Positions 11,001 through 22,449 of a DNA stretch of 64,000 nucleotides are shown piece by piece. The notes below the pieces were generated by a model that worked only from the letters and a program-made list of their open reading frames with translations, was not told the DNA's origin and made no database searches. A program made the position numbers and the translations under genes. The number at the start of each line of letters is the position of its first letter. Within the stretch, counting starts at the first letter, position 1. This stretch comes from Casuarina equisetifolia (Eukaryota > Streptophyta > Magnoliopsida > Fagales > Casuarinaceae), in contig CM052362.1 of NCBI GenBank assembly GCA_028551475.1, positions 5,145,354-5,209,353 of the forward strand, given 5' to 3'.

Positions 11001-12417
11001 CCATGCGGTTGATGCATTGTTGTCCATTACCGCAAGGCTTTGAAATTTTGCACTCATCAATATCTGAACATAGTGTAACCCATCAAAGTTAAGAAGGTAG
11101 CAATACAACTTTGCATGCTTGTGACAACTAAAATCTACCATATTTGTCAATTCAACTTGGACAAAAGAAAGAAAAGATATGTTTAAATTATATGAGTTGT
11201 TTCACGTTGATTAAATTTTACTTATTAATTTTCTTTAAACTAAAAAGTATACTTCTTAGTTAAAATTAGTTTTAAAGTAAAAATAAATTTTTAAATATAA
11301 TATCAAAATTTATGTTAATGAGATAACACTTCTCATACAAAAGATTTACAATTTATAGTGGTTTGAAATATGATGTTACCTTTGGTAGGAGAACTTATGG
11401 TTCATTTTTAAATATGAGAACAAGATAAGAATTGTATAAATTATGAAATATTACTTAAATTCTATTTGAAAACTCCTTAAAATAAGAGTCAATCCATTTG
11501 TTATAAACCAACTTTAATTAAGAAGTGGACTTCCTTATAAAATGAAGAATGAACTAGGAAACAAAATGGACATCGTCACCTTTGCAACCACCGGCGATGT
11601 ATGGGTTCCCTTCATAGCCAGAGGAACAACGACAGCGATACCCAGGACCATTGGTGGAGCTGTAACAGCCGCTATTCTTTTCCTTACACGCATAGCCTGT
11701 TTGATTTTTTTGAGCCTCAGGACACGTCTGATTTCCAACTGCCCAATCAAGTATCAAAGGAACTCGCTTCCTGCCTTGTAAATTCTCAAGATCTAGAGAG
11801 GAAAAATTATATGCTTCTTCTTCCACAACAAAACCAAAACTACATGAATTAAGATTTTTTACTGTAGAGGGGTCGTACAAGGGCCCAACAGAGACTTCAA
11901 AATAAGTGATATCTTCTGGTATAGGAGACTGGCAACAGCCCATGCCATTGCAAGTACCATTCACCACGCTGCTAATATTGTCGCAGCGCGATACACACCC
12001 AGTTGTGTAATTCTTCTGTGCAACCGTTCCTTCAATGTAACCAACAGTGTTGCAACCGACTGCAGTGAACTTATTCTTCTTATTTGAGACGCGAAACCTT
12101 TCTAAGTTGAGCCACACGTAGTCATCCTCGTTATCACAAGGACGGTATACAAGGTTTGACACTCGCAATTCCCCCTCCAAGGATATGTTGAAGATCTGGA
12201 AATCTCCTAAAAAAGGTTTTGGAGGGTCGAAGGAGTGGTTACAAGTGATTAGAAAAGATGGATCAAGGCAACAGTCTTCGCTCATTCCAAATGGGTAGGG
12301 GATGACAATTGATCCACATGTTTTGTTGCAGTTTGAGTTGGTTTCCAGCGCCGCTACTGCCGTTGAGATCAGAGCACCAAATAGCAGCTGCTTGAACAGC
12401 ATTCCACAAAAAGCCAT
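8047..12417 (-). CDS. WAK-like receptor kinase gene A (three exons; C-terminal tail truncated)
   Basis: Exons read complement(join(8047..9074, 10893..11063, 11580..12417)). All junctions are GT-AG, and the phases give a continuous 678-residue frame. The start is the first ATG of exon 1, in the context GCGATGGC and shared with B and C. Exon 1 encodes a signal peptide (about residues 1-23), the GUB_WAK domain beginning CNKTCGS and a first EGF-like module (cysteines from NQTGYAC to GGCK). Exon 2 encodes a calcium-binding EGF (DIDEC). Exon 3 starts in the transmembrane helix, then a serine/threonine kinase with loop [11 protein letters not shown], lysine in [23 protein letters not shown] and GTHGYLDPE. 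It is an RD kinase at the plasma membrane, expected by family to sense cell-wall pectin fragments. A 1-bp deletion in the A run at 8049-8050 (gene B has one more A) creates a stop just after the kinase domain, removing the tail still readable at 7862-8050. Activity may survive. The TATA box is also altered. Confidence 0.88.
9335..9570 (-). pseudogene. Relic kinase-exon start inside intron 2 of gene A
   Basis: Inside intron 2, about 260 bp upstream (transcript sense) of the real kinase exon, lies a decayed copy of the same exon's beginning. The reverse complement matches the juxtamembrane and pre-kinase segment ([11 protein letters not shown]-like, then an IEELKRA-like motif) and ends just before the glycine loop. 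The same relic sits at 26134-26370 in intron 2 of gene B, so it arose before the A/B duplication. Confidence 0.75.
9660..9793 (+). mobile_element. 5'-truncated LINE-type stub with poly(A) and 12-bp target duplication
   Basis: A 134-bp insertion in intron 2 of gene A. It is flanked by the direct repeat TATTATGAAAGG (9648-9659 and 9794-9805) and ends in a run of ten A. Gene B has one copy of that 12-mer and no insertion (near 26474-26485). The long target duplication and A tail are the marks of target-primed reverse transcription, so this is a 5'-truncated LINE end or a truncated mRNA retrocopy. The body contains ATGAATAAATTC, a possible polyadenylation signal. Confidence 0.8.
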
Positions 12418-12494
12418 CGCTTGCCCTTTCTGTGCGTCTTCTCTTTTGTAAAGTTATGTTTTTGGGGTATGCACCGACGACCTTGAATGGCCTT

Positions 12495-12510
12495 CCTCTT
12501 TGTAGAAGTC
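12495..12510 (-). promoter_or_regulatory. Altered TATA box of gene A
   Basis: At the position where genes B and C have CTATAAAG, gene A reads CTACAAAG (complement of CTTTGTAG, about 12498-12505), roughly 80 bp before the start codon. The surrounding CCTTCCTCTTT...GAAG context is the same in all three. One T-to-C change in the core could weaken transcription from this copy. Confidence 0.6.
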
Positions 12511-12991
12511 AAGTCTCTGTAACAAGACTCGGTCCTGGATTCCTTTCTTTTAATATATAAATAAATAAATAGATAAAAAGTAGGTGTAGAGAGCTAAAAA
12601 ATAAAAATAAAAATAAAAATAACAGAGATAGGGTGACCCAATCAAGAAATACTTAGTCTTTTGAGACGGCTACTCTAGAACATACATTAAAATACACTTG
12701 CTCTATTTCTTGGTGTGACACTTTGTTGGTAAACATTCAAAGTTCATACTCACACATTAGGGATATTCCTGAAAACACCAGAAGGGTAGGCCTGTTGAAT
12801 TTTCATAACATCAAAGTGAGAAGAAACAAGTAAATATGTTAGCAATATCATTATTGGCTATATGATATCAAACAGAATAGACCGGGCCAAAGAGCACTAA
12901 CCGGGAGCGAACGGTCATACACGGAAGTTGGCAGAAGGAAGGGGAGTGGGTGCACTGCAAGACCAGAGAACGCAACTAGTGAAGTGACCTT

Positions 12992-13617
12992 TGTTGGACT
13001 ATTTCTTATAGTCCTTATTGAAGTGGGCTTATACCAATGGGAATTACAAAGTCACTAAACTCATTTTGAATAAATGTTTTATAATTCATTCATATGAGAC
13101 ATATTGGATTCTTAATTGTTAAATATGAGACTGGCTAGTGTGAGTCAATGTCTGCTATATAGAATCGTGATGAGTGGGACTATATAAATGGTATATTCAG
13201 TAATTGGTTAGATTCTTCCTTTAGCTCTCCATTCATACACTAATGATTCGCATTAGTGAAGATCCTACATCGTTGGTAAGTTAAGGGGTGATTATGCTTT
13301 AAACTCATTCAATGGCATAATCATAAATATGGGTGAATTCAGTCATTATAGCTTTCTCGGACACGTCACACACTAGCACCTTCTTTTTACAAAAGGGCAC
13401 ACACACACACAAAAAAAAAAAAGTGCGAGAAGGCTTACCAGTGCTTACCTGTTTCTCATCAAGCCAATAACTAAAGGAGAGAATAAAGGATAAAAATCAA
13501 GTCACGTTCATCTAGTATGCACAACAAACAAGGTACTTTTCTTTCCTAACGTTTCATTATATGTTTGTGTTCTAAATGAGAAGCGAAGATCCTGTGTTGA
13601 GCTCAGATTTTCCAACA
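12992..13617. mobile_element. Solo LTR (626 bp) in the 5' flank of gene A
   Basis: The segment begins TGTTGG and ends CCAACA, an inverted terminal pair typical of LTRs, and is bracketed by the 5-bp duplication ACCTT (12987-12991 and 13618-13622). In the 5' flank of gene B the same flanking sequence runs uninterrupted through a single ACCTT (29748-29752), giving the empty site. There is no internal region, so this is a solo LTR left by recombination between two LTRs. It lies about 575 bp upstream of the gene A start codon and could supply promoter or terminator signals. Confidence 0.9.
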
Positions 13618-13622
13618 ACCTT

Positions 13623-14984
13623 AACTCAAAAAACGGATTCGATAGGCCTGTAGGCCTATTTGATATTACACTTCTTTTTTTTTCTTAATAAGCAAAAGGG
13701 GTGAAGAATGTGGTATCTACCTCTAGACTGCTTTAGTTCTAACTACACAAAGACCTTTTGTTGTGCACTTGGTTGTTTTTCTTCCAAGTAATTTTTATTT
13801 CATTCATAGATTTAGTGGTGCAGAAACTTGGACCATTCGTTGTTTAAAATAGTCATAACCTGAAAAAGTGCAACTTGCATAACAGAGATTTTTTTCTTTT
13901 CCTAGTAATTTGTTTCCCTCTTTTTATCTTTATTTCTTCGCTCCTTAAGTGTGAACAGGAGAAGTATTTCGTTCGGTCACACAGCATTGCACAAGTGTAC
14001 TTCTAGAAGACATAGGAATCTCATCTGTTTCCTCCCTCTGCAGTCATTTTCCTTGTTTGTCACCGTAGTTGTAAACTTTTCCGTGCACGTCACTGGTTGA
14101 CAAGTCTTCGTGGAGCGCGTTCAAGACGATAGAAAAATGGGGCCTCCATATTTCCAAAGTTTTCTTCTTTTCACATTTGTTGGAAGACTAATATGATTGT
14201 GCATAAAATAATCAAAAAGCAAATATAAAGAAAATCAAACATATTACGCGAATTGAGATGAATCAATTTCTACATCTATAAGGTAGTAATTTATTATCTA
14301 TTTAGAACTTATATGCACCCACAAGAAGAATATCTCTTTGAATAATGAGTCCGAAACTTATAGGCAGCTGAGGAGAAATTTTAATTCATAAAATCATCGT
14401 TTTATTTTCCCCCCTTAATTTTGATTTCGCTATTTGACAACATGTACCGATTATCGCAAGATTTTTTTTGCTCTAGCAATACCCTCCTCTTTCCTTTGTT
14501 TCTTCCTCTTTCTCCAACCTTCTTACGGGCTGAGTTGTCTCAACCATTGTGAAGACACAAGACTTAAATCATCCATCCTTTCATGTCTACTTTTCAAATA
14601 ATAAAGTCTATCAATCTCACGTTTTCTGCATCTGTACTTTTCCCTCTCTCTTTTGTTGTTCTCTGCAGTATCTTTCCGTGCATGTTACTCAATATTCCAA
14701 TGTTTGAATCCTACGGTCTTGGTCTATGAATAATTCATGCGATGTTCTGTCTTGAAATAGCTATGGCGTAGTCAGTGACGAGTACGTGCCAACGTCCAGC
14801 GGCTGCTAAACAATAGATCGCTGTCAATGACTGCAGGAAAGGGTCCGGTGGCAGCCAATTGGATGTAGCATTGAAAAATGTCAGGAAAAAGGGAGACCTT
14901 GACTAGGAATAATTATTTTTATATTGAATAAAGGGAATGAAAAAGGAAAAGAGAGGAGTCATTGTTATCAACACTATAACAAGG
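13623..14984 (-). repeat. Repeated WAK 5'-flank segment (gene A copy)
   Basis: No gene. From about 13660 it matches 34060-35390 closely and, less closely, 22690-23640 and 4430-5240. Shared blocks include TAATAAGCAAAA, TCGTTCGGTCACAC, GGCGTAGTCAGTGACGAG and CGTGCCAACGTCCAGCGG. It contains CAAGG at 14980-14984, the empty site of the copia element inserted at 35391. Confidence 0.75.
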
Positions 14985-17129
14985 TACTTTTTATAAATAT
15001 GTTTTGTAAAAATGGCTGCTTCAATAATGAAGTGTTTCTACTGTCACGTGAAAGATTTAAAACTTAAAATAGGAATTGCATTAGTTAAAGGTTTTTTAAA
15101 GGTTATCTCTTGCTTTGACATAAAAGAGAGTATTATGATTTCTTCTGCCCCATGGAGATCGTGTAATATTTACCTATATATCGCACGGCTTTTTCCTTGG
15201 TTCTTCCTCTTTCCAAACACAGACAAAGTCCGCCGGTAGGCGCCGATCGGGAACCTATGTAAGAGGCCAGAAGAAGTCCGATAGGACAACTTCACTTATA
15301 ATTTTTTATTGATTATCACAAAGTTATGAATTTATGAATTAAATTATCATGTATGGAAAATTTCATAGGGCCAATTCTTTTGGAGAATATTGGCCATCCA
15401 ATGTGCATACTGATGGTTAAAAATCCACCAAGGTACATGTATCTTTGACCCCTAGACTCTTTTATCTGCTTTTTCCTTCTTCGTCTTCTTTTACTATTTT
15501 CCTTGTCTACTTATATTTCAATTAGTACTTTCTCTTTGTAAAAAGTTATAGTAATAGTGTTAGAATGTTTAAAGACTCAACTTTGAAGTTAGTTTAAAAA
15601 CTGGAAGAGTATTTTTTTTATTTAAGCTTTATTACAAAAAATTGCATACTTAATATAAAACTTTCTACCTACACAGACGGTTTTGTTCTTAGTCTTTCAA
15701 CTCTGCTCTGTTTCGTGTGCCTAATCTTTTCGTTTCTTTTTTTCGGGCTCTTGTTGATTGGTTTTCGCGTGTGGACTGGATACACACCACAGATAAAGGG
15801 CAATTCTTTCTTCCCAAAGCCCCGGATATCTATAAGCAATGAGCTTAGAGAGGAAAAGCAGAACTGAATAAAAAAGAAGATCAAAGAAAATGAATAGAAG
15901 TATTTGCCTAAATAATAAGAAAATACAAGTGTATATAACTCTGTTTCGGCATTTTCTTCTTTCAAGCACAGCCACAAATCCTCTAGCGTGGAATCCTTTT
16001 AGCATTGTTAGGCTGCTAAACTTCTGGCTAACAGTACTTACAAGTTTGTCCTGTTTGATAAAAAGAGTCTTGGACTCGTTATGTGGTTCACTAAATATTT
16101 TTTTCAAATAGAATTTTTGACATGGCTTCTGTTGTGCGTTGTTTCAACCTATAATTTAACAAAATTTCACTCAAATTTCGTACATTTAAACAATCAAAAT
16201 TGTGATTATCATCAAATGATTATTTTCTACTCTCTTTTTTCTCTCTCCCTTAATTCTTAGTGTGGAAGTTACTCTCTAAAATAGAAGAAAATAATGATCA
16301 CACAGAGAAACTTTTCTTTCCAAAAGAAAATTTATGTATTAGCTTTTGTTTAAAGCAACTTCAATTATTTGTGTTGACTTGTAGCATGGTTTCTTCTTCT
16401 CCTCTATTTTCTTAGTAATTATTATTTTTTTGGTGAATTCCAAACAACTTAAGTTAGCATGTTTAACACTTTCTTCATTCACCTTTCACAACATCAGCGT
16501 CCTCGTCCTGTTGTCCACAAAGCGTCGCCAGTTGGTTCCACGCCATTACTTACAAAAAGGGCGAAAAAAATATAAAGGTGGGGGTGACTATCAAACAGTA
16601 TATACAAAAGACTACAACATTATTGATAAAATAAGAGGCATACAAAGTTTAGTTGCACCTCCATTATTATCTTACCTGTTCAACCTAATTGCCGCTAAAG
16701 GTTAGAAATGTGATTCTCGACCTTATAAAAGAGACGCAAAGGTTGATTATTGGAGCCAAAAACAATGCAAAGGTAACAAACTTATATGTCATATGCTTGA
16801 TGGAAGCTTAAACTATGGTATAGTTGTTTAGATGAAATACGTAAACCAATAAAATTCCGACTTCTTTTTCAACCACATGCCACTGCTTTCTTAACAAAAG
16901 TATATTACTACAGCAACACAAAAACACTTCTATCCAACAAGGAAAGCCAGGGTCTTTTTATAGCTAGTTAAAGTCGACTTAACCAACATTTCTCAGGCAC
17001 TGATAAGCAGACAACTGGCAGTTGGCAGTGGATCGCACTTAATGGAAGAGGAGGCGGCGTTTTTTTCTTTTTTTAACAGCAAATGTGATGGCTTTTCATG
17101 CTGCCATATCCAGTAGCTGCAATAGGAAA
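14985..17129. repeat. Spacer duplicated at 51110-53229
   Basis: About 2.1 kb between gene A's upstream region and the pseudogene C kinase relic, present again almost unchanged at 51110-53229. No complete gene is recognised. It contains a pair of overlapping open frames at 15721-16111, listed separately. Otherwise AT-rich with no motif I can name. Confidence 0.75.
15721..16107 (-). other. Open frame in duplicated spacer, product unknown
   Basis: A 128-codon minus-strand frame with a non-repetitive first half (beginning MKKIFSEPHNESKTLF) and a hydrophobic second half. The same DNA occurs at about 51850-52230, where the opposite-strand frame (52012-52233) differs at only a few residues. I recognise no domain. 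It could be the remnant of an exon of an unrelated gene carried along in the array, or chance. Conservation between copies mostly reflects recent duplication, so it is weak evidence for coding. Confidence 0.2.
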
Positions 17130-20100
17130 AGAGCAGTCAAGGGCAAGTTTTAAGTTTCTTTGGTAGGGAAGTCAGTCTTTTCCCATTGATGTTTTTTCAT
17201 AATCTTAAACCCTCCAATTTTATTGTCACTTCTCTGAGAAGACCTATACTCTCCCTTAACAGTTAAGCATCCTTTTACAAGATCAGAAACTTTTTTAAAT
17301 TCATTCATATTACCCCCATGTGTAATTGATCCCTTTCAATCCAAAAACAAAGTGCACAGCAAGTTTTTTTTTCACTTCCCAATCTTGGAAAACCACCTTT
17401 TAATTTGTCAATAGCCCTATTAAAACAACACCAAAACAATGGAATTACTACTTTTTTTTTATTAGTTTGCTAATTTGGAAAGATTTTGGACCCAAGTATC
17501 CATGAGCTCCTTGCACCAAAGCAATTACTTATATTTCATTGACAAAAATTGCCTTTAAGCTCCAAAATCAGCCACTATTGCAGTGAAATTATCATTGAAA
17601 AGTATATTTGTTAATTTCACATCAATATGAATAGTTGACATGGAAGCTTTAGAGTGCTCCTATAATTTCTATAGCTATAGCTATTTTCAAATGTTTTTCC
17701 TGTAACAAAGAGAGTAAGAGCTTTTCATCCTAAATGTGGTGAAAAAGGGTCTCATTTGAGAGAAATTTATAAATTGGCACATGCACTTCAATTTCTAGGC
17801 AACAACCTATTACTTAACCATGTTCTGATGGTTGATTTGGAGAATTAACAATATCTCATTTACAAACTCCTTAACTTGACTAGGATAAAAAACTTTGGAC
17901 TTCTTAATGACAAAAAACTTTATTACCTAGTAATAATCCTTTATAAACAATTCCATCACCTCCTTTATTCTATTTTGGTGTTGTTAATGACTCTTTTAAA
18001 CTCTTTTATGCTATAAATGTTTGCCAATACTTTACACTCATAGTTTGAGAGTCATTGTTGTAACATTGAGCTACCATTTTGTTGGAATAACTTTTACCTA
18101 AGCTTGATGAGTTGTCTTCTTTTCAATCCCCAAGATATTTTCAAAAAAAAAAAAAAAAACCTCCTATGAGCAGTATTAACGAGCCCAAGGCAATGCCTAC
18201 AAATGTCTAAACATGCATTTAGACGAAAAGCAACACCATTACTTTTATTACCACTAAATTCATTTCATACATATCATATAAGGATGTTTCAATCTAGATC
18301 TGAAATGTAGAGTGATTAGTGAATGCCAAAAAGGAGTAGATCTACAATCGTTGACTTCAAAAGTAGTCGATGTTAAAGTTGGAGATAAGGAAAGAAATGG
18401 ATAACTCCCTTGGCTTTAAATCCTTTTGGAAAGTGAGATTTCAATATTTTTTTGAAATAGTTTCAAGTTTAGACCATTTTTCGATTAGTTCAATAAACAA
18501 TATTATCCCTTTAGATACTAATAGGAGCCATGTAAATGTTAATCATACTCTTTGCTATTTGAAAAAAAAAAGGTTAAAGAAAAGAAGCATAAACAAAAAA
18601 TTAGGAAACAAGACATGCTTTAGTGTAGGAAAATTTAAGGTTAATATGAAGCAAATTTGTGAAATTAAAATTAAGGAGAAAGATATGGATTTTAGCCATC
18701 AAAAACTCGATCATCTACTGCTACTTCTAGCGTATAAGTTGATGGATATGGATATTTTTCCTCTTTTGTTTCTTTGTGTGTTTTGGTTGGGCGTTCTTAT
18801 AATATTTTGTTGGTAGATTCTAGATCTTTAGTGATAGGTTTTTAGTCAGTATCGAGATCCAATTTTAACATATATAACTAATGAGCCTACATTTTTATGC
18901 CAAAGAAAACTTAATATTAGAACTTCTTTTAACGAAAGTTTTATCTCTTTTCCCTTGCATCAACTACCTCTGAAAGTTTTATATTACAATAAAAAACTTA
19001 AGGTAATTCAACCACTTCCATATTCCTTCATGAGTAGTTTGCTCTATAAGGTTGTAGTAGTGGTTAGATTATTCCTTTAATGGTTGATAAAAGAGATTAA
19101 ACACCCCTACAATCCTAAAATTCTTTTTTATATTTCTTGTTACATTTCTTAAATTTTTTAAATAATGTTCTAAAGCAGTAATTGATACTTTCAAATGGAT
19201 TGTTTTAGGAAAACCAAAGATTTCCGGCGAGATCTAAAAACTCCTCGACACGGAAGTCATAGACTCAAGATGTAATGAAATAATTAACAAAAGAATAACT
19301 AAATACTGAAATTATTATCGAGAAATCCCAAAAGTTAAGAGGAAGTTTTAAACAAATCTCAAGGTAGTTATGTGCATTTTTCTATTTCAAGGACAATATA
19401 TACAAAATACAAACCGTGAACCATACTTTGAATCCACTTTTCTTTGTTTAAATCATCATATTCCTCGGTCGTTCTCCATTTCAAGTCCATCAACAATCAT
19501 AAAGTTATGGGACTTTTGCAACAAATGAAGTCTTTCTTTAGAATCCATCCATTGTAGAGTCCATCTCCTATTTTTAAGAAAATATTCTTTCTACAATTAT
19601 ATATGCCCATTTATAAATTAGGATTGTTCCACTATCCTAGCAAGGTCCATTTTCTTAAGACTCACAACAAGAAGTAACAACCTTTCATACTATGTTGGGG
19701 GTTATGTTTTGGGAAATGAAATTTAATTGAGAATTGTCCATTGTATGGTGTGTTGAAGCATATCATTTCCATCCCAAAGCGATTAGATATCAAGCATCAA
19801 AACAGAAGTACAAAGACTAAACAAAAGATTAATAATTACGTTATCTTGTTCTCTGGAAATCCATTGCTTTCATGTATATCATGAATTAAAAACGTGTCAG
19901 CAACGGATTATTGCAGTCTTCTATTCCTTACATGTCATGATCTTATGGCTACAAATATTGGTTTTGGCTTGCTTGATGATACAATTTTGCAGTCATTCAC
20001 TAGGTTGTGAAATACGGAATAGAAGACAACATAATGAGAACAAAAGTGGAAGGATTTCAAAAGATTAGTATGGAAGTTGCAAGTTTTGTGTTAAAACACC

Positions 20101-22266
20101 CAATATAATGAAAAGCTTCTCGAGATCTCATTTTTAAAGGAAGCAAACCAAAAAAGTGTGAGCCTCTCAAACTCTAAGACTAAGATGAAGAAGAAAAGAA
20201 GAAACAAAAGTGAATAAGGAAACTAATAGAATAAACTACTTGTGTCTCTCAAACTCTAAGACTAAGATGAAGAAGAAAAGAAGAAACAAAAGCAAATAAG
20301 GAAAATTAATAGAATAAACTACTTGTGTTGCTCGTCAAATTTCCTACTATTCTATTGATCATTTAATCTTCAAACTCTCACTTAGTTAAATTTGTTGTCT
20401 AGGTCATGCAATAGGGTAATAAGGCCACCTAGCGTGACCCATGTATCTCGCGCATTACATAGTCTTGGTGAAGGACTAACAGTCCCAAAAATGGGACTGG
20501 CTCGCGTAGGACCCGTTTGTTAAAAGAGACAAGTAGGTGTGCCTTGCCAAGGAGCTTGCCAAGTTGGCAGAGCCCCTTACCGAGGCACTGCTCGTGACCT
20601 CTTGCATGCTCAGACAAGCAGTGCCAGAGCACACAAGACCTATGAGGAGACCTTCAAGGCTCCTGGTCATAGAGGTAAGGTTTCTACAATATATAAGATT
20701 ATGTTATAATTATTATTACAATTATAATAATTACATAATGCAATGGTGATAATCCTAGAATTGCTGGTTTTAGGCGTGCAAAATGTTGCATTTACGCTTC
20801 CATCATCTTCGTACCCCGGGAGACAAACACATCGATAACCTCCCTTGAATCTCCATCCTGATTGATGCATTGTTGTCCCTTACCGCAGGGGTTTGGACCT
20901 TTGCACTCATCAGTCCCTGAAATGTAGGGAACACTGTCAACAAGGTAGCAACACAACTACTTTGTGCGCTCGTTTAGCTGACGACTAACCTCTATTATGT
21001 TGAACAATTAACAGTCAAGCATAATAAGCATGGACAAAAGAAAGAAAAAAAAAACATTTTAAATCGTGTGAGTTATTTTACGTTGCTTAAATTTTATTTA
21101 TGAGTCTTTTTTAACATAGAAATCGTAATGTTTAGTTATAAACTAGTTTTTAACATAACATTTAAATATATGTTAATGAGATAACACCCGTAGCATAGAA
21201 TTTGCAATTTGTAGTGGTTTGTGATGTGAGGTACACGTTTGACGTGGAATTATAGTCCATGTTTACTGTGAGGGGCATGTTAAGAATTGTATAAAATATA
21301 AAATATCACTTAAATTCTATTTGATAATTCTTTTTTAAAATAAAAGTGGGTTCATTAATTATAAACCAGCTTTAATTAAGAAATAGATTTTAATAGATTT
21401 CCTACTAAAATGAAGCATGACTTGGTAAACGAAATGTTTATCGTTACCTTTGCAACCGCTGGGCAGGTAAGGGTTCCCGTCACAGCCTTTGGAGCAATGG
21501 CAAAATACCCAAGATTGCCGATGGTACTGTAACACTCGCTGGACGCTGCCTTACATGCATAGTTTGTCTGATTTTTCTGAGCATCCGAGCACGTCTTATC
21601 TTCGACTGCCCAATCAAGTACCATAGCAACTTTGGTTTGTTTCCGTAAATCCAAAAGATCTAGAGATGAAAAATTGTATGCTGCTTCTTCCACGCGAAAA
21701 CCAAAACTAAATGGATTAAAGCTCTGGACAATGAAGCCAATGTCCAAGGTCCCAACAGATACATTAAATAAAATAATATTTTCTGGGATAGAAGACTGGC
21801 AACAGCCGATACCATTGCAAGAACCGCTGACCACACTGCCAGTCGTGAAATCCTTCAGTGCAGTCCTGCCTTCAATATAAGCAAAAGTGTTACACCCAAC
21901 AGCAGTGAACTTGTTCTTCTTAGATGAGGCGGCAAACTTGCCTGCATTGAACAAGTGCTTGAGGAAATCCCCGTTATCACATCTACGATCAACAAGGTTT
22001 GACACTCGCAATTCACCATCAAACGATACGTCGAGCAGCTCTAGGTTACCGTTGCCCAGAAAAGGTTTTGGATGGACAAACTTGTAGTTACAAGTGATGA
22101 GAAAAGATGGAGCAAGGCAACAGTCCTTGCTTGTTCCAAATGTGTAGGAAATAGAAACCGATCCACATTTTCTGTTGCAGCTTGGTTTGGTTTCGGGCCC
22201 CGCGACTGCTGCTGAGAGCAGAGTTCCAAATAGCAGCTTCTTGAAAAGCATTCCACAAAAAGCCAT
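17130..22266 (-). pseudogene. WAK-like receptor kinase pseudogene C
   Basis: Same gene layout as A and B, but broken in every exon. Exon 1 (complement 21448-22266) has a good start, signal peptide and GUB_WAK region (CNRKCGSVSI). It lacks the cysteine pair around the CVSRC segment of A and B through an in-frame deletion, and a 1-bp loss near 21500 (after the GNLGY codons) shifts the second half of the first EGF module out of frame. Exon 2 (20735-20916) keeps its splice sites and the DEC start of the EGF but carries about 11 extra bases near 20845, shifting the frame. The kinase exon survives as a decayed stretch (about 17130-18197) with many indels, still recognisable by comparison with 7862-9074. 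Intron 2 is enlarged by an 82-bp tandem duplication and a GC-richer insert at about 20390-20690. Its TATA box is intact, so non-coding transcripts are possible. Confidence 0.88.
20164..20328. repeat. Two-copy 82-bp tandem repeat in pseudogene C intron
   Basis: Two adjacent copies starting CTCTCAAACTCTAAGACTAA at 20164 and 20246, differing by a few bases. This is a simple slippage or unequal-exchange duplication inside intron 2 and has no counterpart in A or B. Confidence 0.9.
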
Positions 22267-22344
22267 CGTTTGCGTTGTTTTCTGTGTCTTCTCTTTTGAG
22301 AACTGTTGTTTTCTCGGTATGCCGACAACATAGAATGGCCCTCC

Positions 22345-22355
22345 TCTTTATAGAA
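22345..22355 (-). promoter_or_regulatory. TATA box of pseudogene C
   Basis: The reverse complement reads CTTCTATAAAGAGG, about 80 bp before the exon-1 start codon at 22266, at the same place as in gene B. Confidence 0.55.
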
Positions 22356-22449
22356 GGGAAGTATCTCTATGACAAGACTCAGTCCAAGATTTAAAAAGGG
22401 CTGGGGGAATAGGTGCAGAGAACAGAAAAAGAATAAAATTGAAAAAAGC

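Noticed and set aside
20429-20670. Minus-strand frames in the GC-richer insert of the pseudogene C intron
   Set aside because: No recognisable domain and no counterpart in A or B; noted only as an intronic insert.
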